This document shows, piece after piece, positions 36,382-48,154 of a DNA stretch of 64,000 bases. Each line of letters opens with the position of its first letter. The stretch's first letter is position 1. The translations under genes and the position numbers were made by a program. The notes beneath the pieces are model-generated. The model ran no database searches. It was not told the DNA's origin and worked only from the letters and a program-made list of their open reading frames with translations. Source of the DNA: Undaria pinnatifida (lineage: Eukaryota > Sar > Phaeophyceae > Laminariales > Alariaceae). Location: NCBI GenBank assembly GCA_012845835.1, contig JABAKD010000016.1, forward strand, positions 24,852,553 to 24,916,552. Reading direction: 5' to 3'.

Positions 36382-37458
36382 ATGGGCGAATACAACGGCA
36401 GCACTTTACTCGCCCACGCCATTAAAGGATTAAAGGCGTTTGATGGGCGCAGCCCTGAAAAGTCTCGACATTGGTATAATCGATTCGCGGTTGTAATTGG
36501 AGTATCCAGACGCGATATCGCTAACCTTATTATAGGGTATCCTCCACCGACCGAAGCGACAGCCGGTACGGGATCGTCACCAGCACTCGCACAAGAAATC
36601 GCAGCTTACGAAAGGGCAAGTCAAGGTCTGTACGCCATGTTTTTCCTAATAAAGGAGAAACCAGCATCTCTACTTGTACTCAAGCACAAGGATGAGACTG
36701 GGACGACCGGCGACCGACAAAACGCCCTAAAAGAGCCTGTCTCGAAGTACAACAAGGTCACTGACGAAGTGATCTGGGCGAAAATGGACAAGCTCGTCAA
36801 CTCCAACACGAAACAAGAAGAAGATCCGGACTCCTACTTTATAGAAGAGGCACTCGCGCGCTCTGAGCTCGAGAAGATGAGCGAGACGATATACGACCGC
36901 AGATTCAAGGACATCTATGTACAAGGGCTTACTTCGGAGAACAAGAACATCACGATGATGATGTACCAAGACCCGACTTTCGACATCGATCAGATGCAAA
37001 GCACAATGCGCCATCTTTATTTGGTTGCTCTTTCGCGCAACGGCGACACCAAGATTGCTGGTCGTGGCAAAGCCATGACTGCGGCATGGACTTGCAGTCA
37101 TTGCGGAAAGCAAAGACACTGCGCCTGCAACTGCTGGAATAGGAAAGACGACAACGACAACAAGTCCACTGGCGCCTACAACAAGCAGAAGAACAGAGAA
37201 GCTGCTCACGACAAGGGATCATCCAACGTTGGAGCTGAGCACAAGTGGTGTTCTGTACACAAGACTACAAGCAAGGAGCACCACGCCCACCGCGGAGTGG
37301 ACGCGCCCACACTGCCTCTGCTGTACAAGGCGCGATCGCACGCCCCAACGACGACAAAAATCCGTCCCTCAAAGTTCGACTATGGTTTCGAAGAGAGGTC
37401 CATGTTAACAGGGCTGCCAGCTGGTAGCGGGAAACAGGGGTTATCACCCCAATGGTAG
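36382..37458 (+). pseudogene. Copia gag
   Basis: An open frame of about 359 codons; I prefer ATG 36382 (MGEYNGSTLL) because the upstream ATG at 36370 overlaps the putative primer site. The capsid part contains HAIKGLKAFDGRSPEKSRHW, then the region with DKLVNSNTKQEEDPDSYFIE, and a canonical zinc knuckle CSHCGKQRHCACNC (CX2CX4HX4C) near residue 235. A His/Lys-rich tail follows. The frame ends just after a 33-bp tandem duplication at 37418-37485. It looks like the best preserved gag in the window. Confidence 0.75.
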
Positions 37459-37481
37459 CGGCAGCAGGGGTGTCCACCCCA

Positions 37482-37905
37482 ACAGTGACAGGTTCACGAT
37501 TATTGTGGACAGCGGTGCGTCGGACCACTTGATAGACGAGGAGCTGGTTTCAAGACTGCGGAAAAGCATGAGGGATTACAAGAAGCTAAAAGACCCATTG
37601 TGACCAACGGGAACAAGAAGGTATTCGCAACAGCAAAAGGCACCATCTGGAGATACATCGTTGACCAGTCTGGCAAGCGTGTTCCTGTTCGCATCTCGGC
37701 CTTGTTCGCACCTAGACTGGGACGCAATGTCTTCTCGTCTATCAAAGCAATGCGATCAGGGGTGAGCACTATCATCGAGACGGGAAACCCCCGCTTGCTG
37801 TTCGACAGCGGCCCTTCGCTTCCGATAACCCAACACCCACAGGACAAGAGCGTGTGCTCTTACGACGCATTTCTTCGCACCCTAGGTAACGCGGCTGATA
37901 CGTGA
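37482..37905 (+). pseudogene. Copia protease, frameshifted
   Basis: FTIIVDSGASDHLIDEELV (DSGAS at 37508) is in a different frame from gag, and the continuation TAKGTIWRYIVDQSGKRVPV at 37600-37905 returns to the gag frame. Two opposing frameshifts thus bracket the active site. The end SALFAPRLGRNVFSSIKAM matches the usual protease C-terminus. Confidence 0.72.
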
Positions 37906-38945
37906 TCAACGCCTGCTGTAGTTCCTGCGGCACAGGCAAGAAACGACGCCAATCGAGGCGATCGCATCTCCAAAGATATCCAAGAATTCTGCTCGAACTC
38001 CAGCATGGCCATGGAGCACACCACGACGGTAACGCCCCAACTGAAGAGGGTGTTCCACGCGCGGTATGGACAGAATCTTGAGACCCAAATGGAATGCACA
38101 CCAATCGGCGGAAACAACACGCCTGAAGAGGCTACTGTCACGGAGACTGAGCGCCAACATGCGCAAATCCCGGACATCGCGCCCGAGAAAGCCATTGTCA
38201 ATGAGACGGAGCGCCTTTGTGTGCTAGGCTAGGCTATGCTACACTACTACGAGAACAACCTTCTGGACGAGGAAAAGTATTCGACAACAGCCGGAGCGTC
38301 ATCGACGGGAGATGGAGCACCCTCATCAGGAGAGAAAGCGTCATCATCACCAGAGATTGGAGAATCGTCATCAACAGTTGGAGCACTACCGCAAGAATTT
38401 GAGGTATCTTTGTCAGGAGTTACACCTACTATTACGCCCGGGGACGCACAGCTACTACAGCTGGGGCCGCACCGGATGTACCGCATCGCGAGATCGCCAG
38501 TACGAGACCCCATCCAAGCGTCGTGGGTATCTTCGACAACACGCACGGGACAGAAGCATCGCGGACAAAGCTACCGACCACGTGTGTGGAGTTCTGCTAC
38601 ACCGAAAGAGACCCGTTTCGGATCTCGGAGGAGGATAACCGGGTGATTAAATTCCCCAACGACATACTAAGATGCCATCCACTTCACGGATCAGCATCGC
38701 CTGGAATCACCGGTACCGGAACTACCGGAGCTGGAATCATTGAAGCATCTTCGCATGGGATTTTCGGAGCAACGTCATCTGGTTCACCATCACGCATCAG
38801 AGGGACTGCAACCTGGATAATTGGAGCAACTTCATCTTGGATCACCGGAGCATCAGCTGGACCTTTTTGTAGAATCCTGCCGAAGGTAGCACTACCGACC
38901 GAGAGGTCGAGAGGCTTGAAAAGTGTAGACGATAAGTGCTTGACA
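37906..38945 (+). pseudogene. Copia linker remnant
   Basis: Open Ser/Thr/Glu-rich frames without catalytic motifs occupy the place where integrase should be. The phrase GIFDNTHGTEASRTKLPTTC near 38.55 kb looks like a polyprotein segment before RT, then coding similarity stops. Confidence 0.45.
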
Positions 38946-39179
38946 TGAATTTCATGGTACGACACCAGCAGGGATCGAGATACTACGACAGCATTTTCCC
39001 GACATCTGCGTGCACACAAAACATGCACTCCCGAGACACTTGCATAAACACGTGTTGTCGGAAAGGACGCAACACCTGGTTCCGCTGCAGTGTGCGTCTC
39101 GGTTGCACCCTTGTCATACATAGGTCACGACTAGCTATTACTAGTCACGACTGGCTAGTCACGACGAGCACTAGTTAGT

Positions 39180-39660
39180 AGCGTCACGCAGCATCCGAGG
39201 GATGGAGGGCATTCGATACCATGTACTCGGTTATGACACAGTTTCCGAATTGTCGTTCGTACATGTCGCATGCTTTGAGCCCTTCCATTGGCTCAAAACT
39301 TACGAGATCTTGCAGGCGTTGGCCCAGATATAAAATTAAGCTGCGGATGGTGATAACCAAGAAGTGAATAGTTCGATCAATCTAGCAATCGAGGCCTGAA
39401 ACACGAGGACAGCGCCTGTCCAAGACCAAGTGCAATCCACGTAAACCTTGAAGAAGGCACGCACAGCTTGCTGAAGATTTTGATACTGTTTCACTGCTGT
39501 GAGGTTTTTGTAGGCTACTCTGGACCCATGTTGATAGCTGCGAATATAGGTGACACACATACGCGTTTCCACCGGGTAGTATATTCGTTTGTCACCGGCT
39601 GAGTTGATTTGTACCACAAACCAGCCATCAAACAAACGAATAGCACATCAACCACTAAAT
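39180..39660 (-). pseudogene. Protein-like fragment of unknown family, one frameshift
   Basis: The minus-strand frame 39336-39635 (99 codons) reads like a globular protein (GSRVAYKNLTAVKQYQNLQQ, ARLIELFT). Near 39350 a one-base shift moves to a frame that stays open to 39180 (ILYLGQRLQDLVSFEPMEG, ending NALHPSDAA). Upstream, CTAATTTAG before the open part could be a splice acceptor. Composition is balanced, unlike neighbouring repeats. I do not recognise the family. Confidence 0.4.
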
Positions 39661-39879
39661 TAGTTGTCAGCTATTCATTGGTCAACAATGAAGTGACTCG
39701 CCAACAGAGAAACGCGCTACGGAGCGACTAACCACACAATCCACTGCCTTCATGGTGACTACCAGTGTATTGTAATATGGACTCTGCGGTCCACTAGTAT
39801 CTATTTGATTCGTAGTCACTGCCATGAGTACAATAAATGTTTTTGTCTAAATGCAGAGAAATACAACCATGTATGACGT

Positions 39880-41512
39880 AGCTTTCATTCATTCCCCCCC
39901 ACCTCCTCAACCGCCCACTCTTTCCCCACCACCCGCACGATTGCCTACACCTAGCACCACGCGTATAGCAAGCCCCTACATTTATGTTTAATACGCGCGG
40001 TCAGAGTATCACACACAATCTTGCAATAACGAGTTTAGTCCACATATTTGATCTCACAGCTAAAGTGTATTTTTACATTATATGTGACCTGAACCTCTTG
40101 AAAACCCGTTCTACCCCTCCCGCTCCCCCCCCCTTTTCTTTTTCCCGCTCTCTCTTGCTCAAACGCCCCACCCAATTTCGAAATTCGCCAGAGAAATAAA
40201 CGCTTCCACGCACTGGATATCACCTCGTTATCTATCTAGAGCCATCCATGCCGCTGCTGCAATTCCCACACACACACCCCGCCCCCAACGCCGCCTCCTT
40301 CCCCACCACCGGCACCATCGCCTAGGCCTAGCACCACGCGTACAGCAAACCCCTACATCTATGCGACCTGAAGCCCACCCCCTCCCCCCCCCCACCCCCC
40401 GCCCCCCACCTCCCCACCCCCCCCCCATCCCCACCCCCTTGAGCACTCCGCCCTCTACTCACTGGTTGTACGGCTTACAGGATATACATGATAAACTGGT
40501 GCATTATTTCCAAAATCCGTCTTTTTTATCCCCTTAAAAAAATGTGTAGTTCCCACGCACAGATTGTGCTGCCCCCCTCCCGCCCAATGATAAACTGGTG
40601 AATTATTTCCAAAACCGTCAGATTTATCCCATTGAAGGATTAATAGTTTCCACGCACAAATTGAGCTGCCCCGCCCACCCCCCCCCCCCTCCCCACCCCC
40701 CCCACCCCCGCTCCATTCTGATCAAAACCAGGCCCCCACGTCCTTAAAAACTCCGCCCTCCCCTCACCGGTTATTCGACTTACAGGATTCACCACGCGTA
40801 AAACAAACCCCTACATCTATGCGACCTGAAGCGCCCCACCCCACCTCCCCCCCCCCACCTCCCCACCCCTCCCCCCATCCCCAACCCCCTCGAGCACTCC
40901 GCCCTCTACTCACTGGTTGTACGGCTTACAGGATATACATGATAAACTGGTGCATTCTTTCCAAAATCCGTCTTTTTTATCCCCTTAAAAGAATGTGTAG
41001 TTTCCACCCACAGATTGTGCTGCCCCCCTCCCGCCCAATGATAAGCTGGTGCATTCTTTCCAAAACCGTCAAATGTATCCCCTTGAAGGATTAATAGTTT
41101 CCACGCACAAATTGAGCTGCCACGCCCATCCCCCCCCCCTCCCCACCCCCCCCACCTCCGCTCCCTTGTGATCAAAATCAGGCCCCCGCGTCCTTCAAAA
41201 CTCCGCCTCACCCCCCTCACCGGTTATTCGACTTACAAGATTCACTTGAGAAAAAGATACATTTCCCTTCACAGCTGTCAGATTTTGTCCCCCTCAGAAA
41301 CGGGTTTTATAGTTTCCGCGCACAGACTGCCTAACATCACTCTGTTGACCCTGATAGCTACACTGTAGTTGTGAGGGGAGTCGCCGACCTATATCCTTAA
41401 TGAGGACACACAACCCGTAATACGCGCGATCGGAGTATCACACACAGCGTGCAAATATGAGTTTCGGCAAAATCTTCGATCTCACAGCGGGAGTGTATTT
41501 TAGGTCTTATAA
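39880..41512 (-). repeat. Poly-G interspersed repeat, copy 3
   Basis: Same modules as copies 1 and 2, in reverse orientation, ending with GATCTCACAGCGGGAGTGTATTTT at 41480-41500. Inside, a block of about 390 bp is duplicated (40440-40790 and 40880-41225): GTACGGCTTACAGGATATAC, TCCGTCTTTTTTATCCCC and GATTAATAGTTTCCACGCAC repeat in order. The TIR element at 41515 abuts its terminus. Confidence 0.68.
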
Positions 41513-41514
41513 TA

Positions 41515-42667
41515 GAGTGTTTGCGAAAGTACGTTTTTAGAAATTTACTTTTTCAAAAATTGTCCCGAAGGCAATATTTGCGGTAAATTTTTGAAAAAAA
41601 GGCAAAAATGTACTTTGTCGAAGGTAGGTTTTGATCAAAAGTTACGGTAAATTTTGTCTCTCTGTTTCATTGGCCTACAATACACCGATCATTTGTCCGA
41701 GGCAGAACGCCTCTGCAAGGGTCTATAGCGCCCCAACCACGGGGCAAACAGGACAAGCACCGCTGTTTGCACAGCAGCAGTACAAGCAACGAACGCACGG
41801 AGGATGGAGAGGGTAGTACCTTGAGCACGACGCACAGGCGTAACATCAGAGATATGCAGCAGGCCGGTGATGAACCGTCTGTTGCTGCCCTCTGCGTCCG
41901 TGACCAGCGCTTGCTGCAAGCTGTGGTGAACTTCTCGCAGCTGGCGGAGTCGAACGCACGCACGCGGAGAGGAGCCTCAACGCAGAGAGCGACACCACGC
42001 GCCTTGATTGCGGCTATCGTGTGCCGCATCTGGCAAGATAGGACTCGTATCGGTCCATCTGTGCGACAGCAGCCACCGCGCTTCTCCAACATCACCGCGA
42101 CTGAAGCGTGGCATGACTTTTGGTTTAGGGCAGAGGAGCGGAAACTCCTCTGCCCTAAACAGCTGCGTGCAGATTCTTCGCAGGGTGGTGCTTCGCAATA
42201 ACAGGTCCACGTTACGTGGGGAAACTGCGCTTCGCCTTCCCTTCCGTCGCATGAGGAAGGCGTTGCTCTGCTTGTAGCACGTGCAATGAGGTAGTCCCTG
42301 CTCACAAGGTGTTTTTACGCGCGAGACAGACCGCCATACCTCTAATTTGTAGTCTGTTGGGTGCTTGCATGTACCGTGTTCCAGGTACTGCTTGCTGCAC
42401 CTGAAACGAGAGGCTCGAGACTGGAGTACGTACAACGAGTACTCGTTTCGTATAGTACTATAGAGCAGTAACTCGCACTGCTGCTGCTGTACTCGTACGT
42501 ATATTACAATCGCGCACATCCCCGTTTCCCTTCTAAATTTCGGAGGCGTCGCCTGCAGGATTTTGTTTACCGCTAGCGCAAACACACCAAAAACTCGGTG
42601 GGAAGGCAATTTACTTTTTTTAGCGGAAGGCAAGTAAATTTTTAGAAACGTATTTTCGCAAACACTC
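41515..42667. mobile_element. 1,153-bp TIR DNA element, non-autonomous
   Basis: The ends are inverted repeats of about 30 bp starting GAGTGTTTGCGAAA (left GTACGTTTTTAGAAATTTAC, right in reverse complement ATACGTTTCTAAAAATTTAC). TA flanks both sides, as for Tc1/mariner-like insertions, but TA alone is weak. Minus-strand frames of 212 and 218 codons overlap, show no DDE motif and look like composition effects. I see no transposase. Confidence 0.72.
42124..42159. other. Perfect 15-bp-stem hairpin
   Basis: TTTAGGGCAGAGGAG at 42124-42138 pairs exactly with 42145-42159 around a CGGAAA loop. It lies roughly in the middle of the TIR element. It could be a transcribed hairpin, a nested footprint or a fold-back. 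Confidence 0.7.
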
Positions 42668-43070
42668 TAATTTGCGGGGAATCTCGTTTGCTAGTTCCCA
42701 TCGGTGTGTTTCTAACTTTGGGTTCCTAACTTTCCACCATAAGTACCAGGGAACGTTGCAAGGGATGTTGCGAGGAACGTTACTATATGACGGTGTGTCG
42801 GAAAGTACAACCCGTAGAGTACATCTGCTCGTAATATGGGCATTGCGCGGTATTGATCGGGTGCCGGTAAACCCCACATTGATCACTCCCTACACCTTCT
42901 CCTCTCCTACTTTTCTACTTCTCTCCTTCGTTTCCATGTTTTAGTCACATAAGCGCCACTTATAACCTATATTTTTTCTTCTTCAAGACTGATCCTAACA
43001 GACACTTTGGTGACATCTCTGCAACTCTAAGCACTGAGACAGAGCCTCAAGATGTGTCAGTATTTCAGGT
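42668..43070 (-). repeat. Fragment related to the GA-rich repeat
   Basis: A pyrimidine tract (42895-42935) followed by CATGTTTTAGTCACATAAGC and CTAACAGACACTTTGGTGACAT matches, in reverse, the first half of the GA-rich repeat copies (ATTGAAAAAACG..., CACCGAAGTGTCTGTTAAG). Confidence 0.55.
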
Positions 43071-43721
43071 CATTAGCGTCACGCATTAATTTATGTATCT
43101 ACTGGCACCACACAACGGTATCCCGCTGAGTTTGCCAAGCGTTTCCGATAAGTTCGAGGTAAGGATCTGCACTTCATCGAGTGCGCAGGAATTTTGGAAT
43201 TGTGTTCAAGGAGCAAGATCAGCCTCGACACAGCAGAGGCATCGCATCCACGAGTACACCAAGTACATCTCAGGGATATTTTCGAGAGAGGAAACTGCCT
43301 CACGGTTTTTTCCGGACACGTCGCCGGCTGCAGTGCCGCCCGCGACCGCCCCGACGCCCTCAGCTGATATTCAGGAAATTGAGGTATTCGTAGGGCGAGC
43401 GAAGAAACATTTACAGGAGACTCTTTAACACAATCAAGCAAGAGTGTTTGCAGCTAACTGCGACTACCATTGGTACAGTTTGCGGTTGTAGCACCTCCCG
43501 CTCATGCCCTACAGGTGGTGACAAAACACCCGCAGCTTACTTGTTCCCCGTTACTTATTGTTGGTGTAGAACGCCCGAAATGAGTCATGATTAATCAAAG
43601 CGGGCGGGAAAACTTTGCGTGCAACGTAACGGTATCGTTTCATTTGCAGCGTTTGCATCAAGAACCCCTGCATGTGGACCCTTCGGTACTATTAATAGGC
43701 GATGTTGTATTCTTGACATAC

Positions 43722-43784
43722 TTGAGCACTTGCCGTCCGCCTTGCAGTAAAGTTCGCCAGTGCAGTCTTGGTCAGTCGCGCAAG
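43722..43784 (-). pseudogene. A-module exon of a second modular gene copy
   Basis: On the minus strand the exon follows ACATGTAG and ends before GTATGT. It codes ACATDQDCTGELYC then KADGKCS, with the same phase 1-1 and A spacing as exons of the gene at 2.5-9.6 kb. The CC pair is Y-C here. It is 63 nt, the same length as the A exon at 4801. Confidence 0.62.
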
Positions 43785-44281
43785 CTACATGTTGGGGGTA
43801 AAGACAGAGACGTGAATTGGCAGCAAAAGGAGAAACATACGCATTCAGTAAACCACCGTACATAATTCAATGGCTACGTAGCAGAGACAGTAGCAGGGTC
43901 AGCTTGATCTCGCCCATGACAACGACGCCAAAGGCGACTCCGAGCGAATACTGTTGTATTGTGATCGACGGTCTCAATGTTTCATGACCACAGCAGTAAA
44001 TCTTGTTTTCGTCGTCATCTGGACACTGTGCGAACCTACATGCTATACCACATACTCCCAAGCCGGCTGCAGGATGGCATGTAGCGGTTTCATTGCTCTG
44101 CCAGACGGAATCAAACGTCTACGTGACGTAACATCTGACTTACTGTTGCCACACGCCAGGTTTAAGGTCATACGAACACGTACTTGACGAATCAACTCGT
44201 TAGCTTCGTGAGTATGTTTTCACTTGACATCAAAAGCTCGTCATATTAGAGTCGTTTGGGCACTTTCCAGCCCGAACTCGC

Positions 44282-44378
44282 CACGTATGCCTCCTGGGTC
44301 AGCAAGAGCGTCGCTGATGCATTCGCAAGCGTCCGAAGGCATCTCTCCGGCGGCGAGAGTTGCCTCGTCAGTCCCTAT
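44282..44378 (-). pseudogene. Decayed B-module exon of the second copy
   Basis: On the minus strand it reads EMPSDACECISDALADPGG, aligning with ATDACECTSGALDDTGD of the exon at 2900-2992, and the nucleotides are also close. The final cysteine codon has become arginine (CGT) and the donor reads GCGAGT in place of GTGAGT. It lies upstream of the A exon in minus orientation, the B-to-A order seen in the intact gene. Confidence 0.55.
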
Positions 44379-44679
44379 CTTAGATGATACAGAAAGGGCA
44401 AAGGAGGTATAAGCGCAAGGGGAGACACTTCCCGTGTTCGCTCCATGTAGTCAGTAATTGGTTCCAGGCCTCATACGCTACAATCTCCGGGATGGAGGTG
44501 AATGCGGCTGCATTCCGGAAAGAAATGCGCCCTCTAAGAGCGATGTATGCGGTAAAATGCTGCAGTTTGATCAACGGCATCACTCGGCAATCTTATGATG
44601 ACAGACAGCATGACGCTATGTCGACCGATCGGTGTTCGCCATGTATCGTGTCATGAGCACGTGCACACGGGTACGGGTT

Positions 44680-44885
44680 ATTATAAAAATGAAAAAACAC
44701 GCCAGCTGTGAGATCCAACATATCGTCGAAACTCATCTTTGCACGCTGTGTGTGATACTCCGATCGCGCGTAGTACGGGTTGTTTGTCCTCATTAAGGAT
44801 ATAGGTCGGCGACTCCCCTTGCAACTGCAGTGTAGCTATCAGAGTCAACAGCGTGATCTTAGTCAGTCTGTGCGCGGGTACGGGT
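44680..44885 (+). repeat. Poly-G repeat terminal fragment
   Basis: ATTATAAAAATG, CAGCTGTGAGATCCAAC, CTCATCTTTGCACGCTG and GGCGACTCCCCTTGCAACTG match the first 200 bp of copy 1, without the G-tract modules. Confidence 0.7.
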
Positions 44886-45404
44886 CATTACATTGTTTCC
44901 GTGCGCAGAATAAAATGGCTGAATGTCTTTCTGTCCGCCTGTTGGCATCGGTACTAGCTAGCACTCTGGCAAGTGAACCAGTTGCCTACGTGAGATTGCC
45001 CCCTTGGTTGGAGTTGTTGTTACCTCGCAAATATGAGTCCATGGTAACCAGACACACTCAGTCTGGAGTGGAAGAATACCCGAGGACAAAGTTCAACAAT
45101 CTATAAAAGAATGCACGTTAATATAATATCTCAAGCAAGTCGTACACCCGCCACGAAAACGATTCAAGTCAAATACTCCGTAAGAATTAAGTGTACGTTC
45201 GTACCAGGCCAATAGTGGCCCATACGTACCAGGCGGAAAATAATGTCGACGTTCAAGACCCACAGCCGCAGCTGAAACCGACTACACTGCATGCCACCAA
45301 GAAGAAACCAACAAATAACGTGCAAATCTGCAGCGGGAAACATGGGAGGAAAACAAATAACGAGGCAACAAGAAAACGAGCAAGGGTATCACCAAACATC
45401 AAAA

Positions 45405-46690
45405 TAGTACATAACTCCAGCTGTCACACATCGAACATTTCTTGGAAACTCATCGTTGCAAGCTGTGTGTGATACTTCAGTCACGCATATACCTTTAGGT
45501 GTGTGTCCTCAGCAACGGATGTCGGTTATCCACTCCCCTTAGAACAACAGTTTGTACCAGAGGTTCATCAGGTTGATGTCAATCAATCAATCTGTGCACG
45601 GAAACTACATTACCAGTTTTGAGCAGCACATAATTTGACGGCTATGGAATGCACCATTATATTATGCATACCTCGTATACGTAGTCGTATAAGTATGACC
45701 GGCAAGGGAAAGGAGAGGGAATTCAAGGTGGGGAGGGTAGGGGGGGGAGGGGGCGCTTAACTTGTGCATAGCCGCAGTCGCATGGCTATGGACCCTCGCA
45801 TACCTACTAGACGGAGCACATCGGGTTCTCACCAACCAGGCAGACATTGCTTGCACCAAGCGTGAAGCCGTGAGGTATTCAGCAAGTCGCACGAAGGGTG
45901 AACTGCATCCTCCCGAAAACCGCTCGTGAGACGGAGTTCGGCTCCTTATGCCTACTTTCTTGATGCTTGATAACAGCGACCATTAAATTACTTTTTTTTT
46001 CTGGTGTGACTACTCCAGCGAGATCAATGGTACTACTGGGCGAGTACAGGGGGAACAGGTGTCGCATAGGTGAACAGGAGCTTACTGCACGCGTGATGCT
46101 AGTAGGCGATCGTAGGGGCACTGGGGAGGGCGAGGGGGGTAGATCATTGAAATTTGAAGATTGTATAAGTGAATTGGAGCTACTGCAAGGATACCTAAAA
46201 AAATGAAGAGACGACATCACCTGTCGGGCGAGTGTCGGGTAGTGTTAATTACTCTGGCAGGTTTTGATTATATGGTGTGGCGCAGGGGGTAGGAGAGGGT
46301 GGGGGGTGTACGCAGTTTGTGCATGGCCGTGATCGTATGGCCATAAACCCTCGCATCCTTATTGTCCCAGGACGGAGAACGTCGGGTTTTCACCAACTAG
46401 GCAGACATTGCTTGCACAAAGCGCGAAGCGCCGTGCAAAGTTCGGCGAGTCGCATGAAGGACGAACTGCATCCTTTCAAGAACCTCTCGTATGATCGACT
46501 TCGGCACACCGTGCCTACTTTCTAGCTCATGGATGGCATCGCCAGTGAGATACTTCGTTTACTTGTGTGGCCACTCTAGAAACAGCCTTGGGTATTACTA
46601 CGTATCTACCTCGTGGGTACCTCACCACATTCACACTACCTGATGCGATCATTGCCCTTGTGCGGACGTAGGGTTCTCCAACTCGCACTA
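45405..46690 (+). repeat. Diverged poly-G repeat copy with internal duplication
   Basis: It starts with CTCCAGCTGTCACACATCG. Two blocks of about 205 bp (45755-45960 and 46310-46522) share GGCAGACATTGCTTGCAC, GAACTGCATCCT and GTGCCTACTTTCT/ATGCCTACTTTCT. G-rich tracts precede each block. Non-coding. Confidence 0.55.
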
Positions 46691-46924
46691 TATGATCTAA
46701 TAGACAATCATAATGGTGACCGCAAAAAAGCAAACAAACAAACACACAAACAAGCCAACGGTACCCTGGTTGTCTAACTCACGCAGTGATTGGCATGTTG
46801 TCTGGCGTCGTTGCCAACCAACGCCAACCCCAAAATATACAATGTTTTGCAGCGTCGGTGCCAACCGAGTCCAATTATATCTACCAGGTATATTTTATGG
46901 GACGCGGAGGGGGAGGTGGATGCG

Positions 46925-47173
46925 TGCGGACTAGCTCGACCGCGGGCCCGGTGGTATCAGCTCCGAGGACTTCCCTTGTAGAGTCGGAGTGCGTTTGTCC
47001 ACAATACATTAGTTTGTTCGTTACGACACGGGGAACTACCATGTCATCGGCCATGGACCTTCCCGTTCGTATCTCGAGAGCTCACAAGAAACGCCAATAT
47101 TGACAGTGGAACGCCCTGAGTAATCATATCTTACCATTCTATGTGCGGTAAAGCGCCCAACGGTTCGACCACA
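46925..47173 (-). repeat. Gypsy-like 3' LTR
   Basis: Shares GACCGCGGGCCCGGTGGTAT, GCGTTTGTCCACAAT, GACCTTCCCGTTCGTATCTC and GACCACAGC with 50511-50747, in the same order. The outer border is less sharp because of divergence. Confidence 0.75.
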
Positions 47174-47962
47174 GCAGTAAAGCACCTTCCAACAGCCCAT
47201 CTCAGGCTACCAACCACAAGTTGGCTCAGACCGAGTATGTTTGAAACATTTTGTTATCCGTACTGGTGGGCAACGGTCAAATCCACCATCCCGGCCAGTT
47301 TCACCAGAACCTACGATCTACCGCGTTTACTGACCGTGATGAACGATTGTTCAGCGGCGGCGCCATCACACGGGCATATTCAAGCACGCATGACACCTCC
47401 AATGCCGGATGCAACCATGCCGAAACCCAAACCACACACTCCAGTACAATAGCCACCTGCAAAACGGAAGCACCCACCCCAAACGTGCTCTGTCCACTCA
47501 CAGCCTCAGCGATGAACGGCCAGATATGGCTGCGTCAGGTGCTATCAGCGTCCTACGCAGAAACTCCATGTCAGGAAAACTAGAAATTAAAAATTCAGTT
47601 GAACCCGAACATCAGCAACTCAGAATTCGGGACCCCCCCCAAACGACGACAACATGACCACAAACGCAGCTCATGCCGCTGCACGAGCGTCAGGGTCTGC
47701 TTGATCTTCAGCCGCAGCGTCTTGACATTTTTTGCAGCGCCATCAAAACCGCGATTGATTCTACGTTAGCTCCGCCCAAAAACCAGCGATTTCTTTAACG
47801 AACGTCTCCTGGCTGTTTGATACCAGGAAGGATGATAGGGAGAGTATATCTTCACATATGTTCTTGTTTGCAAACGGTTATCGACCGATGACGTCGGGGT
47901 GGCAAAGGGCGCCGTATTTAAGGAGATACGGCCGTGGGCTGGTTTCAAAATCGGCGGTTTCG

Positions 47963-48154
47963 TTAAAGAGAAGGTAGGGGGGCTACCTTACATTGACTCA
48001 CGCGCGACTTCGTTTCCCAGGTGATACCGGCGTCCTCCGGCCCTGCCCAGGCCACCTTGACGACGAACGCGTCGTCACCACCGAGCGATAGTCTCAACTC
48101 TGCCGCACTCCACGGCAGGCGATTACGATCAGGTGGGGGCTTCGCCTGCACCAC
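47963..48154 (-). pseudogene. RT start fused to polyprotein tail
   Basis: HLGASVVQAKPPPDR resembles the stretch that opens gypsy RTs (LKPGAxPVxAKP). It runs straight into RLPWSAAELRLSLGGDDAFV and VAWAGPEDAGITWE, which looks like a C-terminal segment after integrase. The fusion marks the deletion junction at about 48.12 kb. Confidence 0.6.

Larger units (their letters stand above)
36355..38945 (+). mobile_element. Second Copia element remnant (gag-protease only)
   Basis: A TGGTACATATTGCTCATC primer-site-like sequence at about 36361 is followed by gag, a frameshifted protease and a Ser/Thr-rich linker ending near 38640 (VEFCYTERDPFRISEE). Integrase, RT and RNase H are not visible. LTRs were not recognised. 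Confidence 0.7.

Noticed and set aside
41667..42633. Minus-strand frames of 212 and 218 codons in the TIR element
   Set aside because: They overlap in different frames, are cysteine- and serine-rich by composition and contain no DDE or HTH motif. Not a credible transposase.
47791..47972. Inverted TTCTTTAACGAA / TTCGTTAAAGAGAA pair
   Set aside because: The arms are short and imperfect, lie inside the gypsy-like element and show no flanking duplication.
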